Of a stretch of DNA of 64,000 nucleotides, positions 25,120-35,033 are shown piece after piece. Below the pieces are notes generated by a model. The model made no database searches, had not been told where the DNA came from, and was given only the letters and a program-made list of their open reading frames with translations. Made by a program: the position numbers and the translations under genes. Each line of letters begins with the position of its first letter. Position 1 is the stretch's first letter. The stretch lies in NCBI GenBank assembly GCA_910577045.1, contig CAJTLB010000002.1:193229-257228 (forward strand), given 5' to 3'. The DNA is from an uncultured Lachnospiraceae bacterium. Lineage in GTDB: Bacteria > Bacillota > Clostridia > Lachnospirales > Lachnospiraceae.

Positions 25120-25893
25120 TTACTCCCAAATTTTCCATGGCGCTTTCCCTGACTGCCACAATTTTTCTAAATACTGCATTTCCCGCTGTGTATCCATACA
25201 TTGCCAAAAACCATCATGGTAATACGACATAAGCTGCCCCTCTGCAGCCAAACGCTGTAATGGCTCTTTTTCAAATACTGTATGATCTCCCTCAATATAA
25301 TTAAAAATCTCTGGATTTACTACCATAAACCCTCCGTTAATCGGCGTTGCATCTTCCGCATTTTTCTCCCTAAAAGAACGGATCACATTATCCTCGCCAA
25401 TATCCAATACGCCTTTCATTTGTGCAAAATCCACCGTAGTTAAGGTAGCAATTTTCCCGTGTGATTTATGGAAATCCAATACCTTTTTAATATTCACATC
25501 ACTTACTGCATCCCCATATGTCAACATAAACGGCTGATCCCCCACATAAGGGTAGATACGTTTTACCCTGCCGCCCGTCATTGTATTAAGCCCTGTATCT
25601 ACCAATGTCACCTTCCAAGGCTCTGAATAATTATTATGGACTTCCATCTGGTTATTTGCCAAATCAAATGTAACATCTGATGTATGCAGGAAATAATCTG
25701 CAAAAAACTCTTTTACCACATATTGTTTATAACCTAAACAAATAATAAATTCATGGAACCCATATTGTGCATAAATTTTCATAATATGCCATAAAATTGG
25801 CTTTTCTCCTATTTCTATCATTGGCTTTGGTTTTAAATGGCTTTGTTCACTAATCCTAGTACCAAACCCACCTGCAAAAATAACCACTTTCAT
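25120..25893 (-). CDS. rfbF: Glucose-1-phosphate cytidylyltransferase
   Basis: This 257-residue nucleotidyltransferase makes CDP-glucose from CTP and glucose-1-P. Features include 'VIFAGGFGTRISEQSHLKP' at the N terminus, 'YGFHEFIICLGYK' and 'LTYGDAVSDVN'. The start at 'MKVVIF' is chosen because GGAGG is 7 bases upstream; the frame stays open for 15 more codons. It is the first step of the CDP-3,6-dideoxyhexose branch. Confidence 0.95.
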   Translation of the reverse strand: MKVVIFAGGFGTRISEQSHLKPKPMIEIGEKPILWHIMKIYAQYGFHEFIICLGYKQYVVKEFFADYFLHTSDVTFDLANNQMEVHNNYSEPWKVTLVDTGLNTMTGGRVKRIYPYVGDQPFMLTYGDAVSDVNIKKVLDFHKSHGKIATLTTVDFAQMKGVLDIGEDNVIRSFREKNAEDATPINGGFMVVNPEIFNYIEGDHTVFEKEPLQRLAAEGQLMSYYHDGFWQCMDTQREMQYLEKLWQSGKAPWKIWE

Positions 25894-25907
25894 ATGTTTT
25901 CCTCCTT

Positions 25908-27683
25908 CTACTCTTTTGCCCCAAATACCCTTACACATAAATTATAATCTTGCGGCACTTCCCTTACAATAGCAAAAGCCCCTTCTGTCCTTCCTTTATC
26001 TTCTGTCCGGTACAGGCTAATACAATTATCCCCATCCCCTTCATAGCAATTAAAATCTATCCGATACGCCATTCCAGGCTGCACAGGGATTTTTCCAGTT
26101 TCTAGCCTTACCCAGCCATTATCTTCAAATTCCGCTGCGGAAAGAGTTGTAGTATAAATCAAGTTATTACTCTCATATTCTACTAAATTAACTTCTATCT
26201 GTACTTCATTTTTCCTAGCATATGTTGCCGTCCTAAAATCAATTCGCTCTACTACTGCTTGATCTGCTACAAATACCTGGGACATCCGGCTGGCAATTAA
26301 TGGAACCTCTACCTGATAAGATGCTCCCGTATTTAATGACACATAAGGCGGCATAGCTGCTACTACAAAACATATAATCGCTGGTACTAAAAAAATAGAT
26401 AACCCTCCTAAGAAACGGGCACGTATCCAGCCAATACTAGAATCCACGCCACTGCTTACATTCCCTGTACAATACTTTGGATGTTTAAATAAAGCAACCA
26501 CTATCATAAGTGTAGTAAATAGGCTCCCCACCATATTCATATCTGTAACACGGAAAATTTCACGCATTGTAAGTTTTGTGCCAATATACTTATAAATAAA
26601 ATCCCCAAAAATTCCCCAAGCAAACAACTCCTGATCTACATGGTCTGGCCAGATATTTATTGTATATATAATAAACATTAACATCATAAAAATATCCAGT
26701 GCCATAAAAATTTTAGTATCCCGGTTTAAAAAAGAGGACATTACCCAAAATGGGACTGCAAATAATAACCATTGCGGATGCCATTGGCTTAACCCAAAAA
26801 TAACTGCTATTACCAAACACCCAAAATAAAATAACCATTGGGAAAGTTCACTTTTTGTTTTTGGATTTGTAAAATATGCCCATGCACATATCAAACAAAA
26901 TAACATCATAACCAGGCTTAAATGGGCAGCACCTGTATCAATGCCAGCCTGGTACACATAACCTGTAGGGCCAAAGCCCAATACATATTGCCGGAATAAA
27001 GGGCTGTGGAAATAAAAAGCAAATTCTAACACATAGCACAAGGTAACACAAACCATATCCCGAAGAATTCGGAAAAAGTTTTTTTCCTTTAATAATAACA
27101 TTGGCACGAAAATTAATAAAGAATAATACTTAAATGGCAAAGACAACGCAAAAAAAAGCACAAACAGCTTTCGATTATCTTTTAAATAATAATAAATGCC
27201 AAGCAAAATCAAAAATACCGTAAAGATATCATACTGCCCAAACATAAATTGGCTGAAAAAACCAATTGGTGTCGTTAAAAATACATAAGCACATAACTTA
27301 CTTTTTTTCGTCCCCATCCCAATCACAGAAGCAATTTTAAAAATTAAAAAGCCAGATATTAGATATAAAGAAACAGGGAGCAGCTTATACCACATTAATA
27401 CCCCAAAATTATACGCAAACCGTTCTGGGCAAGTAACAAGCCCTAAAAGCCGGACTGGTATATTCCAAATGGCAAAAACCAAATAGGTACTTGGCATATA
27501 GCTTGCCCACATATTATATTGGTACGCATCCCATTCATAAAAATCCCAAAAATGCCCCTGTAGGTAGCCATAGGAACAACCAGCCGTGTGCATAATATCC
27601 CCTTGTTGAAAAGTAAAAAAACATACTACCGCAAAAAAAGCAAATACAATATAATCCAATTTTTTTAATGGTTTCTCAGCCAT
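25908..27683 (-). CDS. GT-C-like polytopic membrane glycosyltransferase, paralog 1
   Basis: The protein has 591 residues. About 11 membrane helices occupy 1-450, and a C-terminal, probably extracellular beta-rich domain occupies about 470-591. The loop 'MFGQYDIFTVF' (about 145-155) and 'SQWHPQWLLFAVPFW' (about 300) recall polyprenol-dependent GT-C sugar transferases, though no family name could be assigned with certainty. It likely adds a sugar to the polymer or its lipid carrier outside the membrane. It is close in sequence over its full length to the next gene upstream. GGAG lies before the chosen ATG. Confidence 0.75.
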   Translation of the reverse strand: MAEKPLKKLDYIVFAFFAVVCFFTFQQGDIMHTAGCSYGYLQGHFWDFYEWDAYQYNMWASYMPSTYLVFAIWNIPVRLLGLVTCPERFAYNFGVLMWYKLLPVSLYLISGFLIFKIASVIGMGTKKSKLCAYVFLTTPIGFFSQFMFGQYDIFTVFLILLGIYYYLKDNRKLFVLFFALSLPFKYYSLLIFVPMLLLKEKNFFRILRDMVCVTLCYVLEFAFYFHSPLFRQYVLGFGPTGYVYQAGIDTGAAHLSLVMMLFCLICAWAYFTNPKTKSELSQWLFYFGCLVIAVIFGLSQWHPQWLLFAVPFWVMSSFLNRDTKIFMALDIFMMLMFIIYTINIWPDHVDQELFAWGIFGDFIYKYIGTKLTMREIFRVTDMNMVGSLFTTLMIVVALFKHPKYCTGNVSSGVDSSIGWIRARFLGGLSIFLVPAIICFVVAAMPPYVSLNTGASYQVEVPLIASRMSQVFVADQAVVERIDFRTATYARKNEVQIEVNLVEYESNNLIYTTTLSAAEFEDNGWVRLETGKIPVQPGMAYRIDFNCYEGDGDNCISLYRTEDKGRTEGAFAIVREVPQDYNLCVRVFGAKE

Positions 27684-27697
27684 AATAAACTCCATCC

Positions 27698-29479
27698 CTA
27701 ATGCCTATTCTTTGTATACAGCCGGATACAGAGATTGTAATCTTGGGCTGCACCTGCCTCCATATAATAATTGGAAGCATCTACTTGGTTCTTCGTCTGG
27801 TACAGGCAAATACAATCTGTAATGGATGCATTCGTTGCAGCGAACTCTAGCCGATATTGCATACCTTCTTTTAAATCCCCTGCTTCCACTGGCATTTCTA
27901 TCCATGTATTATTTTTAAAACGGCTTGTATCATATACCATATGGCACACTTCACGCCCCGTTTCCATTTCCACCAATGTTACAGAAAGCGGCGCTGTATT
28001 TACCCTTCCATAAGTCCCTTGAAAAAATTCTACTCGTACAATATCACTATATTCTGGCGTAAACACCTGCGTAATTGTCTTATCCAGCACTGGCACCTTA
28101 GGCTCCCCATTTGCCAAATCAAAACTTAAATATGGAGGGACCGCAGCTACTATATAACAGATTACTGCAGGCACAATAAAAATAGAAATCCCCACTAAAA
28201 ACCTTGCCCATAAAGCACGCATAGCATTTGGTATTGCTTGGTTAATAGCAAGTTGTGCATTTGGCGGATATTTAAAAACTGCTGTTACCACCATTAATGC
28301 TGTAAAAATCGTACCAGCAATATGGTTATTTTTGATAAAATAAATATCCCTCATCCGAAGTTCATTGTTTAAGTAGGGCATTACTTCTTTCCCAAACATG
28401 TTCTTTCCAAGAATTCCCCAGCTAAACATAGCCTGATCTGCATTATTAATATAAATTCCACACAAATAGATGCAAAAGAAAAGCATCATCAATACATCCA
28501 ACACCCAAAATGCCTTTGTGTCTTTATGGAGGAATGCACCTAATACCCAGAATGGCACAGCAAATAACAACCATTGCGGATGCCACTGGCTTAAGCCAAA
28601 AATCACTGTACAAGAAAGAGTCCCCAAAAAACACATCCATTGTGCTAACAATAATTTCCCAGATATATTTTTAAAATATGCCCAAGCACATATTAAACAA
28701 AATGTACAAATTACTAGGCTTAAATTTGTGGAGCCTGTTGGTAAAGACGCGCTATACACATATTCTGTTGGAGTAAACCCAAGCACATATTGGCGGAATA
28801 GCTCACTAGGCAAATACACAATTAGCTCCAAAGCATATGGAATGGCAACTAGCACCATATCACGGATAATTTTCCAGATTACTTTTTCCTTTAATAAAAG
28901 CAATGGCACAAAAACCAACAATGGGAAATATTTAAATGGGATAGCAAGGGCAAAAAATAACACAAACAACCATCGGTTATCCTTTAAATAATAATAAATG
29001 CCAAGCAACATAAAAAATATGGTAAAACTATCATACTGGCCAAATAAAAATTGGCTGTAAAAACCAATTGGCGCCGTTAAAAACGCATACATACACAGCT
29101 TTGCCTTGCCCTCGCCCATTTCCAGCTCTTTTGCTATTTTATACATAATTACTGCAGAACCTAGGTAAAACAAAGTAGGAAGCAGCTTATACCACATCAT
29201 TAAACCATAGGAAACTTCTAACTGTGGGCCTGTAAGAATACCTAACAGCTTAATTGGGATATTCCATATAGCAAATAAAATATAGGTACTTGGCATATAA
29301 CTTGCAAACATATATGCCTGTTCTACATTCCATTCATAAAAGTCTAAAATATGCCCCTGTAAATAAGCAAAAGAACAACCTCCTGTGTGCCGAATGTCCC
29401 CATGCTGAAAGACTAGAAAACAAATACATGCACATATCCCAAATAAGATATAATCTCTTTTTTTCACTGAATTTGCCAT
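27698..29479 (-). CDS. GT-C-like polytopic membrane glycosyltransferase, paralog 2
   Basis: A 593-residue paralog of the 25908-27683 protein with the same plan: N-terminal 'RDYILFGICACICFLVFQHG', 'FGQYDSFTIFF' near residue 146, 'SQWHPQWLLFAVPFWVL' near 300, and a C-terminal domain of about 120 residues. The two genes are tandem and 14 bases apart, so they arose by duplication. Divergence between them suggests different acceptors or sugars. The function as a glycosyltransferase is inferred from fold features and location. Confidence 0.75.
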   Translation of the reverse strand: MANSVKKRDYILFGICACICFLVFQHGDIRHTGGCSFAYLQGHILDFYEWNVEQAYMFASYMPSTYILFAIWNIPIKLLGILTGPQLEVSYGLMMWYKLLPTLFYLGSAVIMYKIAKELEMGEGKAKLCMYAFLTAPIGFYSQFLFGQYDSFTIFFMLLGIYYYLKDNRWLFVLFFALAIPFKYFPLLVFVPLLLLKEKVIWKIIRDMVLVAIPYALELIVYLPSELFRQYVLGFTPTEYVYSASLPTGSTNLSLVICTFCLICAWAYFKNISGKLLLAQWMCFLGTLSCTVIFGLSQWHPQWLLFAVPFWVLGAFLHKDTKAFWVLDVLMMLFFCIYLCGIYINNADQAMFSWGILGKNMFGKEVMPYLNNELRMRDIYFIKNNHIAGTIFTALMVVTAVFKYPPNAQLAINQAIPNAMRALWARFLVGISIFIVPAVICYIVAAVPPYLSFDLANGEPKVPVLDKTITQVFTPEYSDIVRVEFFQGTYGRVNTAPLSVTLVEMETGREVCHMVYDTSRFKNNTWIEMPVEAGDLKEGMQYRLEFAATNASITDCICLYQTKNQVDASNYYMEAGAAQDYNLCIRLYTKNRH

Positions 29480-29505
29480 AATAACCTCTCAAACTTAAAT
29501 AACAT

Positions 29506-30765
29506 TTACATACGGCTTAAAACCCCTGTAAGGGCTGGAAGTACACAAATAGCAGCACCTACAAGGAAACGGAACCTTATCCAGCCTGTACAGGCCAAAG
29601 GCATATCCTCTGCTTTTTCTACTAAAAAAGCCGGATGTTTAAACCCTACAATAACCAGCAATAAAATAGTATATAAAGATGCCACCATGTCCAAGCTCCG
29701 GCCAAGCTGCTGAAATAAGATATAAACAGCCATTAACCCTGCCCATCCAATATCTAATATCATAAATATTCGGATATCTTTATGCAAAAATGCTGCCAAT
29801 ACACTAATGGGAACCAAAAAAATAAAGTACTCCACATTCCAATTTGTCAAACATAAAGTTGCCACGCCAGAAAGCCCTATAAAAAAGCACGCATAAGCTG
29901 CTAAATCTTTTTTTGACTTCGCATGTGTAAAATATGCAAACCCAAGAATTAAAATCCAAAAAAATATTACATATTGTATTGTAAAAATCCCAATATTCAT
30001 TCCTGCGGAAAAATCCTTATTAATATCAAATAACTTTACATTTTTTAAAAATACTGCATTCCTGCTGTATAGCAAATATTCCAACCCATAAGGCAACAAG
30101 ACTAAAATACTATCCTCACATAATTGCCTAAAGCGTTTTTCTTTTAAAAGCAATAATGGCAAAATCAATACTACTGCATATAATTGATAAGCAACCGCTA
30201 TTGCAAAACAAAAAATATAACCTACCCTATTGCCTTTTAAATAAAAATAAAATCCTAATAACAAAAAGAATAAAGCCATACTAAGAATCTGCCCATACGA
30301 AAACTGTAGAAAAAAGCCAACTGGCATAGTAAATGTAGCAAGGGCACATAATTTTGCTTTTTTTATCCCCATCCCAATTTCCATAGCAATCTTATACACT
30401 AAATATGTACAAGCAATATACAAGATTACTAAAAACAACTTATACCAAATTAATACAAACCATGATACTTCTGGCATAGGGTAACGCACTAAAAAAGTAA
30501 GCTTTAAAGGAAGGTTCCAAACTGCATACGTCATATATACCAAGGGCATATAAAATAAACCCTCCATATGGCACTCTTTTGCGTATTCGTAGAAATTTAA
30601 AAATTGCCTATTTAGATAGCCAAAACTAGAACTCGCGGTTTGGACAATAGAATCTGTACCAAACACTAAAAACGCTGTAATTGTTACAAGCAGTACTGCT
30701 ATATAGTCCAAGGAACTAAAAGGTTTTACTGGCTTTAAAAGTTCCTTTCCATCTTCCCTTAACAT
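29506..30765 (-). CDS. Shortened GT-C-like membrane protein, paralog 3
   Basis: This third tandem paralog has about 419 residues. It keeps the membrane core but lacks the C-terminal domain of its neighbours. The loop that reads 'FGQYD' in the others is here 'YGQIL', and 'SQWHPQW' is 'TNWNVEY'. Loss of these residues suggests it is inactive, has a different substrate, or acts as a partner subunit. The start is uncertain: the frame stays open to 30846, overlapping the upstream gene, and the ATG at 30765 best matches the paralogs' N termini. Confidence 0.7.
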   Translation of the reverse strand: MLREDGKELLKPVKPFSSLDYIAVLLVTITAFLVFGTDSIVQTASSSFGYLNRQFLNFYEYAKECHMEGLFYMPLVYMTYAVWNLPLKLTFLVRYPMPEVSWFVLIWYKLFLVILYIACTYLVYKIAMEIGMGIKKAKLCALATFTMPVGFFLQFSYGQILSMALFFLLLGFYFYLKGNRVGYIFCFAIAVAYQLYAVVLILPLLLLKEKRFRQLCEDSILVLLPYGLEYLLYSRNAVFLKNVKLFDINKDFSAGMNIGIFTIQYVIFFWILILGFAYFTHAKSKKDLAAYACFFIGLSGVATLCLTNWNVEYFIFLVPISVLAAFLHKDIRIFMILDIGWAGLMAVYILFQQLGRSLDMVASLYTILLLVIVGFKHPAFLVEKAEDMPLACTGWIRFRFLVGAAICVLPALTGVLSRM

Positions 30766-30814
30766 TTGAAAAAAATCCTTCAAATTTATGTCATCCTTTC
30801 CTGCTTTCAAACCT

Positions 30815-32809
30815 TTATAAATCAAATTTAATTGTAAAATCTGCACTGTCCAGAGAAAAATTCAGATTATAATATGGATCGCCTTTCTCTAGTAACTCTT
30901 TATAACGTTCTCTAAACATCTTTACCTCACCTTCAAAACGAAGCCGTTTTTCCTCTGTATTTTCAAAGCCCCTAGACTTTGACTCATAATGGGTTAATTC
31001 CGCATAAGGGTTAAACACCACTAAAAGCCCCTTTTCCCGGATACGCAGGCAAAAATCTACATCATTAAATGCAACCGTAAACTTCTCATCTAATCCATTT
31101 AATTCATCAAATAATGCTTTCCGTACTAATAAACATGCCCCTGTCACGGCACTTACATCCTGTGCATAAAACAGCCTTCCCATATACCCTAGGTTTTCCT
31201 TTGTCACCCCATAATGGCTGTGCCCTGCTGCACGGTGCGCACCAAGCCCAATTACTACCCCAGCATGTTGTATAGTATCATCTGGATAATAAAGTTTTGC
31301 CCCTACAGCTCCCACATCTTTACGCTGCCCATACATTAAAAGCTCTTCTAGCCAATCTTCATTGATTACTTCAGTATCATTATTTAATAATAACAGATAT
31401 TCTCCTTTTGCAAACCCTGCACCAAAATTATTGATTGCTGCATAATTAAATTCTGATTCCCATTTTACCACAGAAACTTCTGGCAATGTATTAAGATATT
31501 TATAATATTCAAAGGTTTCTTCTTCTGTACTGTTATTTTCTATTACAATAATTTCAAACTTCCTGTAAGAGGATTTTTCCCGTATTGAATCAATACAACG
31601 GGTTAAATCATCAATATGGTCTTTGTTGGGAATTAATATAGAAACCAAAGGCTCTATTGTAAGCGCATAGTGGATACGGTATATTGTTGGAAATGCCTTT
31701 GTACTCTCTACTTTCGCCTGAATCCCCAGCGAAGCTAAACTATCTGTAACTACCCTTTTTCCTGCCTCTATCGCATATGGTTTCGAATTAATATCTGCTG
31801 CTACAGACTTTGGATGAGAACGCCAATAATATAATAATTTTGGAATATGCACAACCTTCCTAGCTGCCTGTGTTAGCCGGAGAATTAAATCATGGTCCTG
31901 GCTGCCGTCATATTGCCGGAACGTCCCTGCTTTTTTTAACAATTCCACATCAAATGTTGAAAAATGGCAAATATAATTATTGGCACGTAAATTATCAATT
32001 GCATAATCTGGCTTAAAATGGTACGTAATAATATGGCGTATATCATTCCCTTCAAATGTTGCTTCATCTGTATAAATATAATCAGCATCTTGCTCACAAA
32101 TTACCTTCATACATTCAAATAACACGGAGGGATGTAAAATATCATCATGGTCAAATAATGCCACATATTCTCCTGTTGCCATTTCAAAACAAATATTCGT
32201 ATTTGCCGCAATGCCTTGATTTTCTATTTTCTGGTATTTAATACGAGAATCCTTTCCTTGGATAACATGGCAGAACTCCCCTACCTCTTTATGGTCTTTA
32301 TCACTTCCATCTGCCAGGCACAGCTCCCAATTTCGGTATGTCTGCTGGATACAAGAATCTATCATTTCATCCAAATAAGGAATCGGCGTATTATAAAGAG
32401 GGACTAATATACTAAACCGTATATTTTTGGAAAATACTGTTTTTTCTTGTTCTTTCCTAATATTGGGCGGAAGGATAATCCGGTTCCATTCTCCTTTTCC
32501 TGTCCTTTTTTGCTTCCATTTTTGGCAAATACGTCTTATACTTCCAATAAAGCCATACTTTCCCAATACACTCTTTACACGTTTTATCTTTTTCCAGATA
32601 AAACGGAGTGGGGCAAGCATTTTCCAAACAGGAGAATTTTGATAATGTTCTGCTACTTTTAATAATTCTGCTTTCTCTGCATATAACCTTCCTACCTGAT
32701 CTTTTAAATTCCGTATCGCAATAAGGTCTTCCTTCTTCTCCTCCATTTGTTTATAATATAACTTTTTATAATGATCCGCAAGCATACGGTCTTTTTCAAA
32801 CTCTGTCAT
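30815..32809 (-). CDS. Two-domain family 2 glycosyltransferase with N-terminal coiled coil
   Basis: A 664-residue cytosolic enzyme. A coiled coil (about 10-60) is followed by the tail motif 'SPVWKMLAPLRFIWK', then GT2 domain A (about 130-330; 'FSILVPLYNTPIPYLDEM', 'LFDHDDILHPS') and GT2 domain B (about 385-630; 'VSILIPNKDHIDDLTRC', 'LLLLNNDTEV', 'NDVDFCLRIREKG'). Each domain keeps its acidic metal motif, so both may be active. It could add two sugars in turn, for example rhamnose or the dideoxyhexose, to the growing chain. Substrates cannot be told from sequence. Confidence 0.9.
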   Translation of the reverse strand: MTEFEKDRMLADHYKKLYYKQMEEKKEDLIAIRNLKDQVGRLYAEKAELLKVAEHYQNSPVWKMLAPLRFIWKKIKRVKSVLGKYGFIGSIRRICQKWKQKRTGKGEWNRIILPPNIRKEQEKTVFSKNIRFSILVPLYNTPIPYLDEMIDSCIQQTYRNWELCLADGSDKDHKEVGEFCHVIQGKDSRIKYQKIENQGIAANTNICFEMATGEYVALFDHDDILHPSVLFECMKVICEQDADYIYTDEATFEGNDIRHIITYHFKPDYAIDNLRANNYICHFSTFDVELLKKAGTFRQYDGSQDHDLILRLTQAARKVVHIPKLLYYWRSHPKSVAADINSKPYAIEAGKRVVTDSLASLGIQAKVESTKAFPTIYRIHYALTIEPLVSILIPNKDHIDDLTRCIDSIREKSSYRKFEIIVIENNSTEEETFEYYKYLNTLPEVSVVKWESEFNYAAINNFGAGFAKGEYLLLLNNDTEVINEDWLEELLMYGQRKDVGAVGAKLYYPDDTIQHAGVVIGLGAHRAAGHSHYGVTKENLGYMGRLFYAQDVSAVTGACLLVRKALFDELNGLDEKFTVAFNDVDFCLRIREKGLLVVFNPYAELTHYESKSRGFENTEEKRLRFEGEVKMFRERYKELLEKGDPYYNLNFSLDSADFTIKFDL

Positions 32810-32829
32810 ACCTGTCCCATACCCTTCTC

Positions 32830-33660
32830 TTACAATACATCTGCAAAGTGCTTTTCTAGTTTTTTAAAAGTTAGAGTCCCCAACATAGCAATTAGTAATG
32901 CTACTGCCCAAAAATAAACCGTCCATTCCCCTTTTTCCCAAAACCAAACCTTATCTAAAAAAGTATCCCGGTACCCACTAATAATATAATACACTGGGTT
33001 TAGTTTTAAAAAACGGTGTATTCCCGGACTAACCCAATCCATATCATTGACATCCCACATAATAGGGGTAAGCCACATAAAAAACTGCAACAATATATTT
33101 ACAATCTGCCCTAAGTCACGGAAAAAAACTACCATAGACGCCGTAATATAAGACAGCCCTAGCACTAGCACAATTGCCGCAAAACTATAATAAAAAACCT
33201 GCACCATATAAATATGGGCCGGCATCTGGAAACAGAAATAAACCACCACTGTTAGCCCAATAAAAAACAGATGCACATAAGTCGCTGATATAATTTTTAC
33301 AATAGGCAGCACACTAATTTTAAATACCACTTTTTTAACTAAATAAGAAAACTCCATTAAGCTATTTGTAGCACTTAACAAAGCTTCTTGGAAAAATAAA
33401 TATGGCACAATCCCTATTGTAAGCCAAAGGGCAAACGGCACATCCCGTTTCATCCCTTGTTTAAAGCCCACTTGGAAAACCAATATATAAATTGACACGG
33501 TGACAATTGGCTGTACAAATGCCCATAATATCCCTAAATAAGATGCCGCATAACGGCTTTTAAAATCTTTATTTGCTAAATCGAATATTAACCTGCGGCT
33601 GCGGTATACATCTCTTATCCATAAAACTGCCAAACTCTGTACTTTTTTTAATTTACCCAT
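32830..33660 (-). CDS. Polysaccharide ABC exporter permease (Wzm/TagG type)
   Basis: The protein has 276 residues with six membrane helices and the ABC2-type exporter features 'ASYLGILWAFVQPIVTVSIY' and 'FFRDLGQIVNILLQFFMW'. It pairs with the ATPase at 35034-36269 to export lipid-linked polymer. AGGGA precedes the chosen ATG at 33660; the frame extends nine codons more. It is 4 bases from the methyltransferase gene. Confidence 0.93.
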   Translation of the reverse strand: MGKLKKVQSLAVLWIRDVYRSRRLIFDLANKDFKSRYAASYLGILWAFVQPIVTVSIYILVFQVGFKQGMKRDVPFALWLTIGIVPYLFFQEALLSATNSLMEFSYLVKKVVFKISVLPIVKIISATYVHLFFIGLTVVVYFCFQMPAHIYMVQVFYYSFAAIVLVLGLSYITASMVVFFRDLGQIVNILLQFFMWLTPIMWDVNDMDWVSPGIHRFLKLNPVYYIISGYRDTFLDKVWFWEKGEWTVYFWAVALLIAMLGTLTFKKLEKHFADVL

Positions 33661-33664
33661 GCTT

Positions 33665-35020
33665 TTATCCCTTACGCCCATGTACAATATCCCCTATCTT
33701 ACGGAGAGGACGAGTGAATTTCCAGCTTGTTGACCCTAAAAGTTCTTGTAATGTTTTTTCATGCGAGGCTGCCTTATCACGGAATATAGCATTATCTGTA
33801 CGCAATGTCTCAATTTCCCTGCGAAGTACTGCCGCTTCTTTTAGGGCTGCTTGATATTGCTCCTCTTTTTCTGAAAGTTTCCTTCTTTCTTCTGCCCACA
33901 CACTTTCAAAAAATTCCCATATTGCATTTACTTTTAAAGAATCTACCGTAATATAACGGAACGCCAATTTTATATGGTAAAGGTTCCTTCCCTCTGCAGG
34001 GGCAAATACGATAGATGGGTCAGAAGATGTAAAAATATATTTATCACCATCCCGGTATGCTGCATTCCCTTCCATATAGCGGAGAGGTTTTTTCTCTCCT
34101 TCTATTAAATCGGAAGCTTCTAGCATTTCTACCATACAAGGGGCATTAAATGGATCTAACCGGATACTCCTTACCCCTTCTGGCACGTCAAACTCCAATT
34201 CCTGTATTTTTACTGTATCCTCTACTGGGATTGTCCTAGCAAAATCTTCTGTAAAACCATCTCCTTGGTTCATAAATAACTGGATAAAATAAGGATGTGT
34301 ACCACTTTTTATATAATTCTCTGTTTCCTCCACAAATTCTGCGCCCAGCTTTACTTCATACACAAACTGGTAAATATCCCCATATGGCCTCATTTTCCAA
34401 AAACTCTCATCAATTCCTAGCACAGATGTATAAGCAGCCTCAATCTCAGTTGATCCTACTGGCGCATAAGTGGCAAACCGCTTTGCCACAGTAAGCCCCG
34501 TCCGGTTCATTGCATGCTCCAGGCTATTTTTTGTAAAAAAGTGGATATGTGTATTATCTAACAGCCCAACCTTTGTATATTCAAATTCATGGTTCATAAG
34601 ATTAATTAAAACAGAATTATGTGCTAAGTTTGGCACAGAAAATAAAATAGAACCATCTTGTTTTAATAATGTTTTTGCTTTTATTAAAACCCTCTCTGGA
34701 TCATGTAAATGTTCTAATACATCTGCAAAAGTAATATAATCAAAACGGATATTTTCAAAACGTTTCAGCCATGTATATGTCTCAATATCATCTACTAGCA
34801 AATCTTCCCCATAACGTAATGCCTCTTTCCCCGCCTGTTCATCAATTTCTACCAAATATATTTTACAGCCCAACGCCTCTTTTAAATATTTTGTCATCCG
34901 CCCATTTGCAGGGCCAAACTCCAACACAGTAGAGCCTCTTTTTATCTGATTAATAATCAGGGAAAGTGAATTGGTATTTATCATATCCAAGTCAAAGTCG
35001 TATTTTGATTCTATTATCAT
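33665..35020 (-). CDS. SAM-dependent methyltransferase with C-terminal coiled coil
   Basis: This 451-residue protein starts with a class I methyltransferase domain (about 1-190; motif I 'VLEFGPANGRMTKYL', 'ITFADVLEHLHDPERVL'). A middle beta-rich part follows, then a coiled coil (about 365-430) that ends in 'LLGSTSWKFTRPLRKIG'. A very similar W-x-x-x-x-P-L-R tail stands after the coiled coil of the neighbouring glycosyltransferase. Located between the exporter subunits, it may cap the non-reducing end of the chain by methylation, a known length-control step for Wzm/Wzt exported O-antigens. GGAGG is 5 bases before the ATG. Confidence 0.85.
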   Translation of the reverse strand: MIIESKYDFDLDMINTNSLSLIINQIKRGSTVLEFGPANGRMTKYLKEALGCKIYLVEIDEQAGKEALRYGEDLLVDDIETYTWLKRFENIRFDYITFADVLEHLHDPERVLIKAKTLLKQDGSILFSVPNLAHNSVLINLMNHEFEYTKVGLLDNTHIHFFTKNSLEHAMNRTGLTVAKRFATYAPVGSTEIEAAYTSVLGIDESFWKMRPYGDIYQFVYEVKLGAEFVEETENYIKSGTHPYFIQLFMNQGDGFTEDFARTIPVEDTVKIQELEFDVPEGVRSIRLDPFNAPCMVEMLEASDLIEGEKKPLRYMEGNAAYRDGDKYIFTSSDPSIVFAPAEGRNLYHIKLAFRYITVDSLKVNAIWEFFESVWAEERRKLSEKEEQYQAALKEAAVLRREIETLRTDNAIFRDKAASHEKTLQELLGSTSWKFTRPLRKIGDIVHGRKG

Positions 35021-35033
35021 AGCTGCCTCCACA

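Noticed and set aside
25894..25938. Longer N terminus for rfbF beginning at 25938
   Set aside because: The extension has no family similarity and overlaps the upstream gene end; GGAGG points to 25893.
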